Below, in pieces: positions 24,301 to 32,287 of a DNA stretch of 64,000 nt. The stretch's first letter is position 1; every line of letters begins with the position of its first letter. The stretch lies in assembly GCF_003268775.1 (NCBI RefSeq), contig NZ_QLSU01000009.1:248001-312000 (forward strand), in the 5' to 3' direction. This stretch comes from Paraburkholderia unamae (GTDB taxonomy: Bacteria > Pseudomonadota > Gammaproteobacteria > Burkholderiales > Burkholderiaceae). The notes under the pieces were generated by a model. It saw nothing but the letters and a program-made list of their open reading frames with translations. It was not told the DNA's origin and searched no databases. Both the position numbers and the translations under genes were made by a program.

Positions 24301-26580
24301 ATGAAGTTTCGTTTTCCCGTCGTCATCATCGACGAAGACTTTCGCTCCGAGAACATCTCGGGTTCCGGCATCCGGGCACTCGCCGAAGCCATCGAGAAAG
24401 AGGGCGCGGAAGTCCTCGGGCTGACGAGCTATGGCGACCTCACGTCGTTCGCGCAGCAGTCGAGCCGCGCGGCGTGCTTCATCCTGTCGATCGACGACGA
24501 CGAACTGCTGCCTTACGTGGAAGGCGCGGACGGCGAAGCGCCGGAGCACGCGCCCGCCATCGTCGCGCTGCGCGCGTTCATGGAAGCGGTGCGCAAGCGC
24601 AACGCCGACATCCCCATTTTCCTGTACGGCGAAACGCGCACTTCGCGCCATCTGCCCAACGACATCCTGCGCGAGCTGCACGGCTTCATCCACATGTTCG
24701 AGGACACGCCGGAATTCGTCGCGCGTCACGTGATTCGTGAGGCGAAGGTGTATCTCGATGCGCTCTCGCCGCCGTTCTTCAAGGAGCTGGTGAAGTATGC
24801 CGACGAAGGCTCGTACTCGTGGCACTGCCCCGGTCACTCGGGCGGCGTGGCGTTCCTGAAGAACCCGCTCGGCCAGATGTTCCACCAGTTCTTCGGCGAG
24901 AACATGCTGCGCGCCGACGTCTGCAACGCCGTGGAAGAACTCGGCCAGCTGCTCGATCACACCGGCCCGGTCGCGGCTTCGGAGCGCAACGCGGCGCGCA
25001 TTTTCAGCGCGGACCACGTGTTCTTCGTGACCAACGGCACGTCCACGTCGAACAAGATCGTGTGGCACGCGACCGTGGCGCCCGGCGACATCGTGCTGGT
25101 GGACCGCAACTGCCACAAGTCGATCCTGCACGCGATCACGATGACGGGCGCGATTCCCGTGTTCCTCACGCCCACGCGCAACAACTTCGGCATCATCGGT
25201 CCGATTCCGCGCGACGAATTCAAGCCGGAAAACATCCGCAAGAAGATCGAGGCGAATCCGTTCGCCCGTGAAGCGCTCGCGAAGAACCCGAACGTGAAGC
25301 CGCGCATTCTCACGATCACGCAGAGCACCTACGACGGCGTGATCTACAACGTCGAGATGATCAAGGATCTGCTCGGCGACATGCTCGACACGCTGCACTT
25401 CGACGAAGCCTGGCTGCCGCACGCCGAATTCCACGAGTTCTACCAGGACATGCACGCGATCGGCGCGGGCCGTCCGCGCACCAAGGCGCTCGTGTTCGCG
25501 ACGCACTCCACGCACAAGCTGCTCGCCGGCATTTCGCAGGCTTCGCAGATCGTGGTGCAGGACTCGGAAGACAGCGCGTTCGACCGCCATCGCTTCAATG
25601 AGGCGTATCTCATGCACACGTCCACGAGCCCGCAGTACGCGATTATCGCGTCGTGCGACGTGGCCGCGGCGATGATGGAAGCGCCGGGCGGCCCGGCGCT
25701 CGTGGAAGAGTCGATCGCCGAAGCGCTCGACTTCCGCCGCGCCATGCGCAAGGTCGACGCCGAATACGGCGACGACTGGTTCTTCCAGGTCTGGGGTCCG
25801 GACGATCTCGCCGAGGAAGGTATCGGCTCGCGCGAGGACTGGATCCTGCGCCCGAACGACCACTGGCACGGCTTCGGCGCGCTGGCCGAAGGCTTCAACA
25901 TGCTGGACCCGATCAAGGCGACCATCGTCACGCCGGGTCTGGATGTGGACGGCGAGTTCAGCGACGCCGGCATTCCGGCCGCCATCGTCACGAAATACCT
26001 GGCCGAGCACGGCATCATCGTGGAGAAGACCGGCCTGTACTCGTTCTTCATCATGTTCACGATCGGCATCACCAAGGGCCGCTGGAACTCGATGGTCACC
26101 GAACTCCAGCAGTTCAAGGACGACTACGACACCAACCAGCCGCTCTGGCGCGTGCTGCCCGAGTTCGTCGCGCAGCATCCGATGTACGAGCGCGTGGGCC
26201 TGCGCGATCTGTGCCAGCAGATCCACAGCGTCTACCGCGCCAACGACATCGCGCGCCTCACGACCGAGATGTACCTCTCGAGCATGGAGCCCGCGATGAA
26301 GCCGTCGGATGCGTTCGCCAAGCTCGCGCACCGCGAGATCGACCGCGTGGCCATCGACGAACTCGAAGGCCGCGTCACGTCGATCCTGCTCACGCCGTAT
26401 CCGCCGGGCATTCCCCTGCTGATTCCGGGCGAGCGTTTCAACAAGACGATCGTGAATTACCTGAAGTTCGCGCGCGAGTTCAACGAGCGCTTCCCGGGCT
26501 TCCACACCGACATCCACGGACTCGTGGGCGAGACCATCAACGGCCGCATCGAGTATTTCGTGGATTGCGTGCGCGACTGA
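24301..26580 (+). CDS. Arginine/lysine/ornithine decarboxylase, PLP-dependent
   Basis: This 759-residue protein is a fold-I basic amino-acid decarboxylase of the AdiA/LdcC/SpeF family. Order of parts: an N-terminal response-regulator-like wing domain (1-~130), the PLP domain with WHCPGHSGG, TNGTSTSNK and the Schiff-base Lys in ATHSTHKLLAGISQ (~residue 407), and a C-terminal domain with TPYPPGIPLLIPGE. Whether arginine, lysine or ornithine is the substrate cannot be read from these motifs. A GGAGA site lies 8 bases before the ATG. No antiporter gene of the acid-resistance type is adjacent, which argues for a biosynthetic (polyamine) role; that is inference. Confidence 0.92.
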   Translation: MKFRFPVVIIDEDFRSENISGSGIRALAEAIEKEGAEVLGLTSYGDLTSFAQQSSRAACFILSIDDDELLPYVEGADGEAPEHAPAIVALRAFMEAVRKRNADIPIFLYGETRTSRHLPNDILRELHGFIHMFEDTPEFVARHVIREAKVYLDALSPPFFKELVKYADEGSYSWHCPGHSGGVAFLKNPLGQMFHQFFGENMLRADVCNAVEELGQLLDHTGPVAASERNAARIFSADHVFFVTNGTSTSNKIVWHATVAPGDIVLVDRNCHKSILHAITMTGAIPVFLTPTRNNFGIIGPIPRDEFKPENIRKKIEANPFAREALAKNPNVKPRILTITQSTYDGVIYNVEMIKDLLGDMLDTLHFDEAWLPHAEFHEFYQDMHAIGAGRPRTKALVFATHSTHKLLAGISQASQIVVQDSEDSAFDRHRFNEAYLMHTSTSPQYAIIASCDVAAAMMEAPGGPALVEESIAEALDFRRAMRKVDAEYGDDWFFQVWGPDDLAEEGIGSREDWILRPNDHWHGFGALAEGFNMLDPIKATIVTPGLDVDGEFSDAGIPAAIVTKYLAEHGIIVEKTGLYSFFIMFTIGITKGRWNSMVTELQQFKDDYDTNQPLWRVLPEFVAQHPMYERVGLRDLCQQIHSVYRANDIARLTTEMYLSSMEPAMKPSDAFAKLAHREIDRVAIDELEGRVTSILLTPYPPGIPLLIPGERFNKTIVNYLKFAREFNERFPGFHTDIHGLVGETINGRIEYFVDCVRD

Positions 26581-26609
26581 GCGCCAACCGAGGCGCACGA
26601 GAGAGGGCA

Positions 26610-27326
26610 ATGAAGGGCGGTTCACCGGCGCGGTTTGCGCGTTTCTTCACCGCGACGTTGTGTGCGGTATCGGCTGCCGTGGCGCTGTTGGCCACGGCGC
26701 CGTCCGCGCGCGCCGAAGTCGCTGCGGCCGATCCGATCGATACGGCCATGCGCACGTGCGCGGCGCGCGCCGACCGGTCGTCTTCGGCGGGGCAGATCCA
26801 GTGCATGGACGACGCGCGCACCGCGTGGCGCGCCGCGGGCGAGACGGCGCTCGCGCAGATGCTCGCGAAAATGCCGCCCGCGCTGCAAAGGCGCTGGCGG
26901 CTGAGCCAGCAGAAGTGGGTGGCCTGGCGCGACGCGGAAGACACCATGCTGGGCGCGGCGTTCGCCACGTCGAGCGGCAGCACCTATCAGCTCTATGAGG
27001 CGGACATGCGCTTGCAGCCCGTGCGCGACCGCGCGATTGCGCTGCGCAACCAGGCGGCGGCGTACGACGGCAAGACGCCGCGTGCGCGCGTCTGTAGCGC
27101 CGACGCGCACTGCGAGCACGTGAGCTACGATCTGAACCGGTACTATCGCCAGTTCTACGCGCGCATGCCGGCACACGCCCGGCCGGCGGTCTCGCGCGCC
27201 CAAAGCGCGTGGCGCGCGTACCGCGACGCGACCACGCCGCTCGTCGACGAGCATGCGCGGCTCGACCTGCTCGGCGCGCGTCTTGCCACGCTCAAGCGTT
27301 TGTCGGAAACGGTCAATAACCGGTGA
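26610..27326 (+). CDS. LprI/DUF1311-family periplasmic protein
   Basis: This is a 238-residue exported protein. The signal peptide spans about residues 1-35 (core TLCAVSAAVALLATAPSARA). The mature part shows the lysozyme-inhibitor LprI/DUF1311 pattern: paired Cys (MRTCAAR...IQCMDDA), then LSQQKWVAWRDAEDTMLG, repeated in weaker form at RAQSAWRAYRDATTPL, so two DUF1311-like units may be present. GAGAGGG precedes the ATG. The role could be inhibition of host lysozyme, but many family members are uncharacterised. The 3' end overlaps a convergent short gene by 14 bases. Confidence 0.75.
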   Translation: MKGGSPARFARFFTATLCAVSAAVALLATAPSARAEVAAADPIDTAMRTCAARADRSSSAGQIQCMDDARTAWRAAGETALAQMLAKMPPALQRRWRLSQQKWVAWRDAEDTMLGAAFATSSGSTYQLYEADMRLQPVRDRAIALRNQAAAYDGKTPRARVCSADAHCEHVSYDLNRYYRQFYARMPAHARPAVSRAQSAWRAYRDATTPLVDEHARLDLLGARLATLKRLSETVNNR

Positions 27327-27582
27327 GCCGCGTGGTGGCGGCCGGTGCGGCCGCCGCTTGTCCATCTTGTCGTTCAGCCTGGCCTGCGTTGGGGCAGCGT
27401 ACCCGTATGTTCGCCAGCTTGCGTTCGACGCCGGCGACCTGACAGGCGTTGCCCCGCTGCCTGGCGTAATCGATCTTCGTCTGGATGATGTTGATGCGCG
27501 TCGCGCAGTTCTGCGTTCCTGCAAACGTAGCACTACTGATAAAAACGCGAGGCGCGACTGCGGCAAGGACGATCTTCTTCAT
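27313..27582 (-). CDS. Short DUF1090-like (YqjC-like) exported protein
   Basis: This 89-residue product has a signal peptide (MKKIVLAAVAPRVFISSATFA) and a mature part resembling the N-terminal half of DUF1090/YqjC: a Cys, then KIDYARQRGNACQVAGVERKL and a second Cys in VRCPN. The long C-terminal coiled coil of YqjC is missing, replaced by an Ala/Gln-rich tail. No good ribosome site is visible. It lies downstream of the bestrophin gene on the same strand and its end overlaps the LprI-family gene on the opposite strand. It could be a truncated but functional family member. Confidence 0.6.
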   Translation of the reverse strand: MKKIVLAAVAPRVFISSATFAGTQNCATRINIIQTKIDYARQRGNACQVAGVERKLANIRVRCPNAGQAERQDGQAAAAPAATTRLTGY

Positions 27583-27680
27583 GGGGATTCGATGCACGCC
27601 GTGGAGCGTGGCCGGGGACGTGACGTAAGCCGGTACTGTGCCGGAGCGCGCCGCAGGCGGGCATCGAATAGATACGAGAG

Positions 27681-28610
27681 TCAGTCGATGATGAACTGCT
27701 CCGGCGCGCGCCTGGGCAGGGTAGTGGGCTCGCCCATGAGGTCGTGCAATGCGACCTCGATGCCCGTCGACATCATGTTGAGCGCGAGGTCGTTGTCCTC
27801 GGTGCCGAACGGATCTTCGAGCTGCGCGGCGATGGCTTCGTGGGCCATGAACGCGTAGGCCACGAACACGGCGAAGATGGGCGTGAGCGCGCCGATGCTG
27901 TCCACGAGGCCGAACGGCAGCATCGCGCAGAAGAAGTACACGGTGCGGTGAATCATCACCGTATAGGCGAACGGCAGCGGCGTGGAGACGATGCGCTCGC
28001 AACCGCCAATGACATCAGAAAGTCCGTTGAGATTGTGCTCGAACGCGAGCACCGCGTAGCCGTCGAGGCGGCCTTCGCGCGCCTCGCGCCGAACCCATTC
28101 CGAGGCGCACAGCATGAGCGTGGCGGGGCGGTAGCGCGTGGCCATCACGCGCTCGAACACGGCGGGTGGCAGGCGTGATTCGAGGTCGGCGCGCGGGTCG
28201 GTGTTGCGCAACTGATGGCGCAGCGCGTGCGGCAGCGCGGCAAGGAGGGCGACGAGTTCGCGGGCGCGCCCGTGGGTGGCGGCGTCGTCGGCGCTCAAGG
28301 GGAGCGTGAGCGCCTCGCGCACGAGCGAGCGCGTTTCGTTGAGCATTTGCCCCCAGAGCTTGCGGCCTTCCCAGTAGCGGTCGTAGCTCGCGCTGTTGCG
28401 AAAGCCGAGAAATACCGCGAGCGCAATGCCGATCAGCGAAAACGGCACGGTGCTCAGGTTTACCGTGAGCTTGAGGATGTGATCGTGCGCGGCCAGCGCG
28501 ACGATCGAGAGGGCCAGCACGAGAAAGAGGCGCGGCAGGAGCTGCGGCAGCACGGAGCCGCGCCACGCGAGCAGCATGCGGAACCAGTGGAGATGAGGGC
28601 GGACGATCAT
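27681..28610 (-). CDS. Bestrophin-family membrane channel (YneE-like)
   Basis: This 309-residue inner-membrane protein belongs to the bacterial bestrophin family, pentameric anion or cation channels. It starts MIVRPHLHWFRMLLAWRGS, has hydrophobic segments near residues 25-45 and 50-70 and again near 215-255, and the marks FLGFRNSASYDRYWEGRK and EDPFGTEDNDLAL, the latter being the family signature near the C-terminus. The ATG at 28610 is chosen over an upstream TTG extension because it matches the usual N-terminus. It precedes the DUF1090-like gene by 98 bases. Confidence 0.9.
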   Translation of the reverse strand: MIVRPHLHWFRMLLAWRGSVLPQLLPRLFLVLALSIVALAAHDHILKLTVNLSTVPFSLIGIALAVFLGFRNSASYDRYWEGRKLWGQMLNETRSLVREALTLPLSADDAATHGRARELVALLAALPHALRHQLRNTDPRADLESRLPPAVFERVMATRYRPATLMLCASEWVRREAREGRLDGYAVLAFEHNLNGLSDVIGGCERIVSTPLPFAYTVMIHRTVYFFCAMLPFGLVDSIGALTPIFAVFVAYAFMAHEAIAAQLEDPFGTEDNDLALNMMSTGIEVALHDLMGEPTTLPRRAPEQFIID

Positions 28611-28764
28611 CGGGGCAGGGAGTCGGAGCGAAGTCTGGGACCGCTGCGGCAAGCCGCCGGTCCCGGTCGGGATCTTAGGCCACGGCGCACGAGCGCCGGG
28701 CGCACACTTCCGCCATTTTGCTGCGGGTACAGCGCGCTGTCATCTCAGGCGTGCCCCATAAACG

Positions 28765-28801
28765 AACCGGGCGCGCGACGTTGACCGTCGCGCGCCCGGT
28801 T
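28765..28801 (-). terminator. Terminator of argH
   Basis: A perfect 16-bp stem (AACCGGGCGCGCGACG and its complement) with a 5-base loop lies 20 bases past the argH stop. The minus-strand tail is CGTTTATG, so the stem strength rather than the T-run would dominate. Confidence 0.7.
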
Positions 28802-28821
28802 GTCTTGCGCTTATTTCGCGC

Positions 28822-30237
28822 TTATTTCGACGCGGTGAGCGCGGCGCGTGCCGCCGCGATGGCCGCACGCACCTGCTCGGGCGCGGTGCCGCCCGGATGG
28901 TTGCGCGCCGAGACCGAGCCTTCGAGCGTCAGCACTTCGAACACGTCTTCGGCCAGCAGATTCGACACCGCCGGCAGTTCGCGGCGCATTTCGTCGAGCG
29001 TGAGGTCGGCCAGATCGCAGTTGCGGTCCACGCAGATGCGCACGGCGTGCGCCACGGCTTCGTGCGCGTCGCGGAAGGGCAGGCCCTTCTTCACGAGGTA
29101 GTCGGCGAGATCCGTGGCCGTGGAGAAGCCTTGCAGCGCGGCGGCGCGCATGGCCTGCTCCTTGACCGTGATGCCCGCGACCATTTCGGCGAAGATGCGC
29201 AGCGTGTCGGCAACCGTGTCGACCGTGTCGAACAGCGGCTCCTTGTCTTCCTGGTTGTCCTTGTTGTACGCGAGCGGCTGGCCCTTCATGAGCGTGAGCA
29301 GGCCCATCAGATGGCCGTTCACGCGGCCGGTCTTGCCGCGCGCGAGTTCCGGCACGTCCGGATTCTTCTTCTGCGGCATGATCGACGAGCCCGTGCAGAA
29401 ACGGTCGGCCAGATCGATGAAGCCCACGCGCGGGCTCATCCACAGCACCAGTTCTTCCGAGAAACGCGAGACGTGCGTCATCACGAGTGCGGCCGCCGCC
29501 GTGAATTCGATCGCGAAGTCGCGGTCGGACACGGCGTCGAGCGAGTTCGCGCAGATGCCGTCGAAGCCCAGCGTCTTCGCAACCGCATGACGGTCGATCG
29601 GGTAGCTCGTGCCCGCGAGCGCGGCCGCGCCGAGCGGCAGGCGGTTCACGCGCTTGCGGCAGTCCACCATGCGCTCGGCGTCGCGCGTGAACATTTCCAC
29701 GTAGGCGAGCAGGTGATGGCCGAAGGTGACCGGCTGCGCCACTTGCAGGTGGGTGAAGCCGGGCATGATCGTGCCCGAGTGCTGTTCGGCCAGGTCGAGC
29801 AGCGCGCCGCGCAGGTTGCCGAGCAGGCCGCCGATGCGGTCGATCTCGCCGCGCAGCCACAGGCGGATATCGGTCGCGACCTGGTCGTTGCGCGAGCGGC
29901 CCGTGTGCAGGCGCTTGCCGGCGTCGCCGATCAGGGCCGTGAGGCGCGCTTCGATGTTCAGGTGCACGTCTTCGAGGTCGAGCAGCCACTCGAACTCGCC
30001 GCGCTCGATCTCACCCTTGATCTTCGCCATGCCGCCCTGGATGGCGGCGAGGTCGTCGGCGGAGATGATCTTCTGCGCGGCCAGCATCGAAGCGTGCGCG
30101 AGCGAGCCCTCGATATCGACGAGCGCGAGACGCTTGTCGAAGAAGACCGACGACGTGTAGCGCTTGACCAGCTCCGACATGGGTTCGGAGAAGCGAGCCG
30201 ACCAGGCTTCGCCTTTTTTGTGCAGTTGGGAGGTCAT
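28822..30237 (-). CDS. argH: Argininosuccinate lyase
   Basis: ArgH splits argininosuccinate to arginine and fumarate. The 471-residue enzyme has the fumarase/aspartase superfamily signature GSSIMPQKKNPDVPEL, the HTGRSRNDQVATD segment, TIMPGFTHLQVAQP with a catalytic His, and AALAGTSYPIDR. Length and start (MTSQLHKKGEAWSARF) are typical. It is monocistronic with its own terminator. A TAAAAT box lies about 85 bases upstream. Confidence 0.96.
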   Translation of the reverse strand: MTSQLHKKGEAWSARFSEPMSELVKRYTSSVFFDKRLALVDIEGSLAHASMLAAQKIISADDLAAIQGGMAKIKGEIERGEFEWLLDLEDVHLNIEARLTALIGDAGKRLHTGRSRNDQVATDIRLWLRGEIDRIGGLLGNLRGALLDLAEQHSGTIMPGFTHLQVAQPVTFGHHLLAYVEMFTRDAERMVDCRKRVNRLPLGAAALAGTSYPIDRHAVAKTLGFDGICANSLDAVSDRDFAIEFTAAAALVMTHVSRFSEELVLWMSPRVGFIDLADRFCTGSSIMPQKKNPDVPELARGKTGRVNGHLMGLLTLMKGQPLAYNKDNQEDKEPLFDTVDTVADTLRIFAEMVAGITVKEQAMRAAALQGFSTATDLADYLVKKGLPFRDAHEAVAHAVRICVDRNCDLADLTLDEMRRELPAVSNLLAEDVFEVLTLEGSVSARNHPGGTAPEQVRAAIAAARAALTASK

Positions 30238-30321
30238 GGTGATGAGCGGTGAGCGATGGGAAAGCGGGCCGCGCGGCCATTCGCAAAGCACAAAGCGCGG
30301 CGCACGGCGGGAAAGGAGAGA

Positions 30322-30327
30322 ATTTTA
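30322..30327 (-). promoter_or_regulatory. Possible -10 box for argH
   Basis: TAAAAT on the minus strand, about 85 bases before the argH ATG, is the only AT-rich hexamer in the region. The -35 position is GC-rich. Confidence 0.3.
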
Positions 30328-30382
30328 CCATCGGCGGGCGCTGCGGCCGGATGCGCCGCGCCGGCCGGGGCGCGCGCCCGGT

Positions 30383-31207
30383 TCAGAGCCGCACCAGCAC
30401 CACGAGCTTGAGATCCTCGCGGTGCGCGGGCTTGAGCGTGATCTGGTCGTAGGCGATGCGGCCGTGGCGCGGATGGTTGAACTCGCGCCGGCCGCCCTCG
30501 CGCTCGAAAACGTCCTGCGAGGCCCAGAAGCGCGCGAAATCGTCGCTTGCGGCGATCAGCGAATCGATCAGCGCGCGCGTGGGCGCGTCGTTCAGGTGCC
30601 GGATCGAGTCGGCGCGGAATTCGGCGGCCAGACGCCGGGCGCGCGTCTCCCAGTCGACGATCAGCTCGCGCCCGAGCGGCTCGGTGAAAGTGAAGCGCAG
30701 CAGGTTGCGGTCGTGCTCGCCGTCGAGCCAGCCCGTGAAAAGGTCCGCCGCGTGTGCGTTCCAGGCGAGCGCCGTCCACTGGCGGTCGAGCACGTAGGCG
30801 GGGGCGTCCACGAGTTGAACCGTTTGCAGCAGCGTGGCGGGCGCGTCGGCGGCGCTGGCCGGGTCAGGTTCGGCCGGATCGCGCTGCGCGGCCAGTTCGA
30901 ACAGGTAGGCGCGCTCGGCACGCGAAAGCCGCAGCGCCACGGCGATGCGCGCGAGCGCGTCCGCCGAGGCCGAAACGGGGCGGCCCTGCTCGATCCACGT
31001 GTACCAGGTCGGGCTCACGCCGCACAGTTGCGCGACCTCCTCGCGGCGCAGGCCGGGCGTGCGGCGGCGCGGGCCTGGCGGCAGGCCGACCTCGGCGGGC
31101 GAAAGACGCTCGCGATGCGCACGGATGAATTCGCCGAGCGCGCGGGCGGGCGTCGCGTCGAGGGTTTTGGAGGCGCCGGATTCGGCGGCCGGGGTGTCGA
31201 GACTCAT
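30383..31207 (-). CDS. XRE-family regulator with MmyB-like ligand-binding domain
   Basis: This is a 274-residue transcription factor. The N-terminal helix-turn-helix of XRE type spans about residues 20-95 (LRREEVAQLCGVSPTWYTWIEQ is split by the turn GVSP). A C-terminal MmyB-like PAS-related domain (about 118-272) starts with APAYVLDRQWTALAWN and contains LLRFTF and RHLNDAPTRAL. Members of this group often bind fatty-acyl or other hydrophobic ligands. It is divergent from the methyltransferase gene across a 200-base gap holding a palindromic operator, so autoregulation and control of the methyltransferase are likely. Confidence 0.9.
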   Translation of the reverse strand: MSLDTPAAESGASKTLDATPARALGEFIRAHRERLSPAEVGLPPGPRRRTPGLRREEVAQLCGVSPTWYTWIEQGRPVSASADALARIAVALRLSRAERAYLFELAAQRDPAEPDPASAADAPATLLQTVQLVDAPAYVLDRQWTALAWNAHAADLFTGWLDGEHDRNLLRFTFTEPLGRELIVDWETRARRLAAEFRADSIRHLNDAPTRALIDSLIAASDDFARFWASQDVFEREGGRREFNHPRHGRIAYDQITLKPAHREDLKLVVLVRL

Positions 31208-31251
31208 GGGGCGTGGGGCAGGTGGCGGCGATACCAGAATAATCGCTTAAC

Positions 31252-31280
31252 TTGTACTGGTACAAAACGGCCTCTATTGT
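31252..31280 (+). promoter_or_regulatory. Methyltransferase promoter overlapped by a palindromic operator
   Basis: TTGTAC-TG-GTACAA (31252-31265) is a perfect inverted repeat. Its left arm is placed as a -35 hexamer 17 bases before TATTGT (31275-31280), giving a plausible plus-strand promoter. A regulator bound to the palindrome would cover the -35. The divergent XRE protein is the obvious candidate. Confidence 0.5.
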
Positions 31281-31407
31281 AGCGGCTGACGCGGCGACGG
31301 GCCGCCGCGCCAGACCGCCCGGAGATGCCAGAACCCGCGACGCGCAGCGCCTGACGCTTCGCGCCCCACATAAAACGCCGCAACGCAAGCCATCACAGGA
31401 ACATGCG

Positions 31408-32172
31408 ATGAAACATCACGATCAGGTCGCCGACGCTTTCGGCTCGACCGCCGCCGCCTACCTCACGAGCCAGGTCCACGCGAGCGGCGCGGATCTGGAG
31501 AACCTCGCCGCGACATTCGCGGCCACCTGCGGCAATGCGACGGTGCTGGACATGGGCTGCGGCGCGGGCCACGCGAGCTTCGCCGTGGCGCCGCACGTGC
31601 GCGAAGTCGTGGCCTATGACATCGCCCCGCAGATGCTCGTCACGGTGGATGCCGCCGCGAAGGAGCGCGGCTTGACCACCGTGCGCACGCAGCAGGGCGC
31701 GGCCGAAACGCTGCCGTTCGCCGATGCGAGCTTCAACTGGGCCGTGAGCCGCATGAGCGCGCACCACTGGCGCGACGTGCCGCGCGCGCTGGCCGAGGTC
31801 CACCGCGTGCTCAAGCCGGGCGGGCGCCTGAAGTTCATCGACATCGCGGGCATCGACGATCCGCTTTACGACACGCATATCCAGGCCGTCGAATTGCTGC
31901 GCGACGCCTCGCACATTCGCGATTACCGCGCCGACGAGTGGATCGCCATGCTCGACGCGGCCGGGTTCGATGCGAAGGTGAGCGAGCGTTGGCGCATTGC
32001 GCTCGACTTCGACTCGTGGGTGGCGCGCATGCGCACGCCGCCCGAGCGCGTGACGGCGATTCGCTCGATGTGGGAGCGCGCGCCCGACGAAGTGCGGCAG
32101 TATTTCGATGTGCAGAGCGATTTCTCGTTCAAGCTCGACGCGCTGATGATCGAGGCGACGCGGCGCGATTGA
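31408..32172 (+). CDS. Class I SAM-dependent methyltransferase (UbiE/BioC type)
   Basis: This is a 254-residue Rossmann-fold methyltransferase. Motif I is VLDMGCGAGHAS (about residues 45-56), motif II the acidic YDIAPQ, then AETLPFADASFNWAVSR and VLKPGGRLKFIDIA, as in UbiE/BioC-like enzymes acting on small molecules. The substrate is not evident. AGGA lies 8 bases before the chosen ATG. It is divergent from the XRE regulator and ends at a bidirectional terminator shared with ppc. Confidence 0.88.
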   Translation: MKHHDQVADAFGSTAAAYLTSQVHASGADLENLAATFAATCGNATVLDMGCGAGHASFAVAPHVREVVAYDIAPQMLVTVDAAAKERGLTTVRTQQGAAETLPFADASFNWAVSRMSAHHWRDVPRALAEVHRVLKPGGRLKFIDIAGIDDPLYDTHIQAVELLRDASHIRDYRADEWIAMLDAAGFDAKVSERWRIALDFDSWVARMRTPPERVTAIRSMWERAPDEVRQYFDVQSDFSFKLDALMIEATRRD

Positions 32173-32222
32173 GGCGCGATCGAGGCGCGCATCGATGCGT
32201 CGGTTCATCGACGCTCAATGAA

Positions 32223-32258
32223 AAACGGCGTCGTGCCCGCGAAGGCACGACGCCGTTT
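32223..32258. terminator. Bidirectional terminator between methyltransferase and ppc
   Basis: A perfect 15-bp stem (AAACGGCGTCGTGCC and its complement, 6-base loop) flanked by A-rich and T-rich sides lies between two convergent genes, 50 bases from one stop and 30 from the other. Confidence 0.85.
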
Positions 32259-32287
32259 CTACCTGAGCGCGAACGCCCGATCCGACA

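Noticed and set aside
30011..30331. Minus-strand frame overlapping the argH start in another frame
   Set aside because: Arg-rich product with no motif; argH in its own frame has the full family sequence from 30237.
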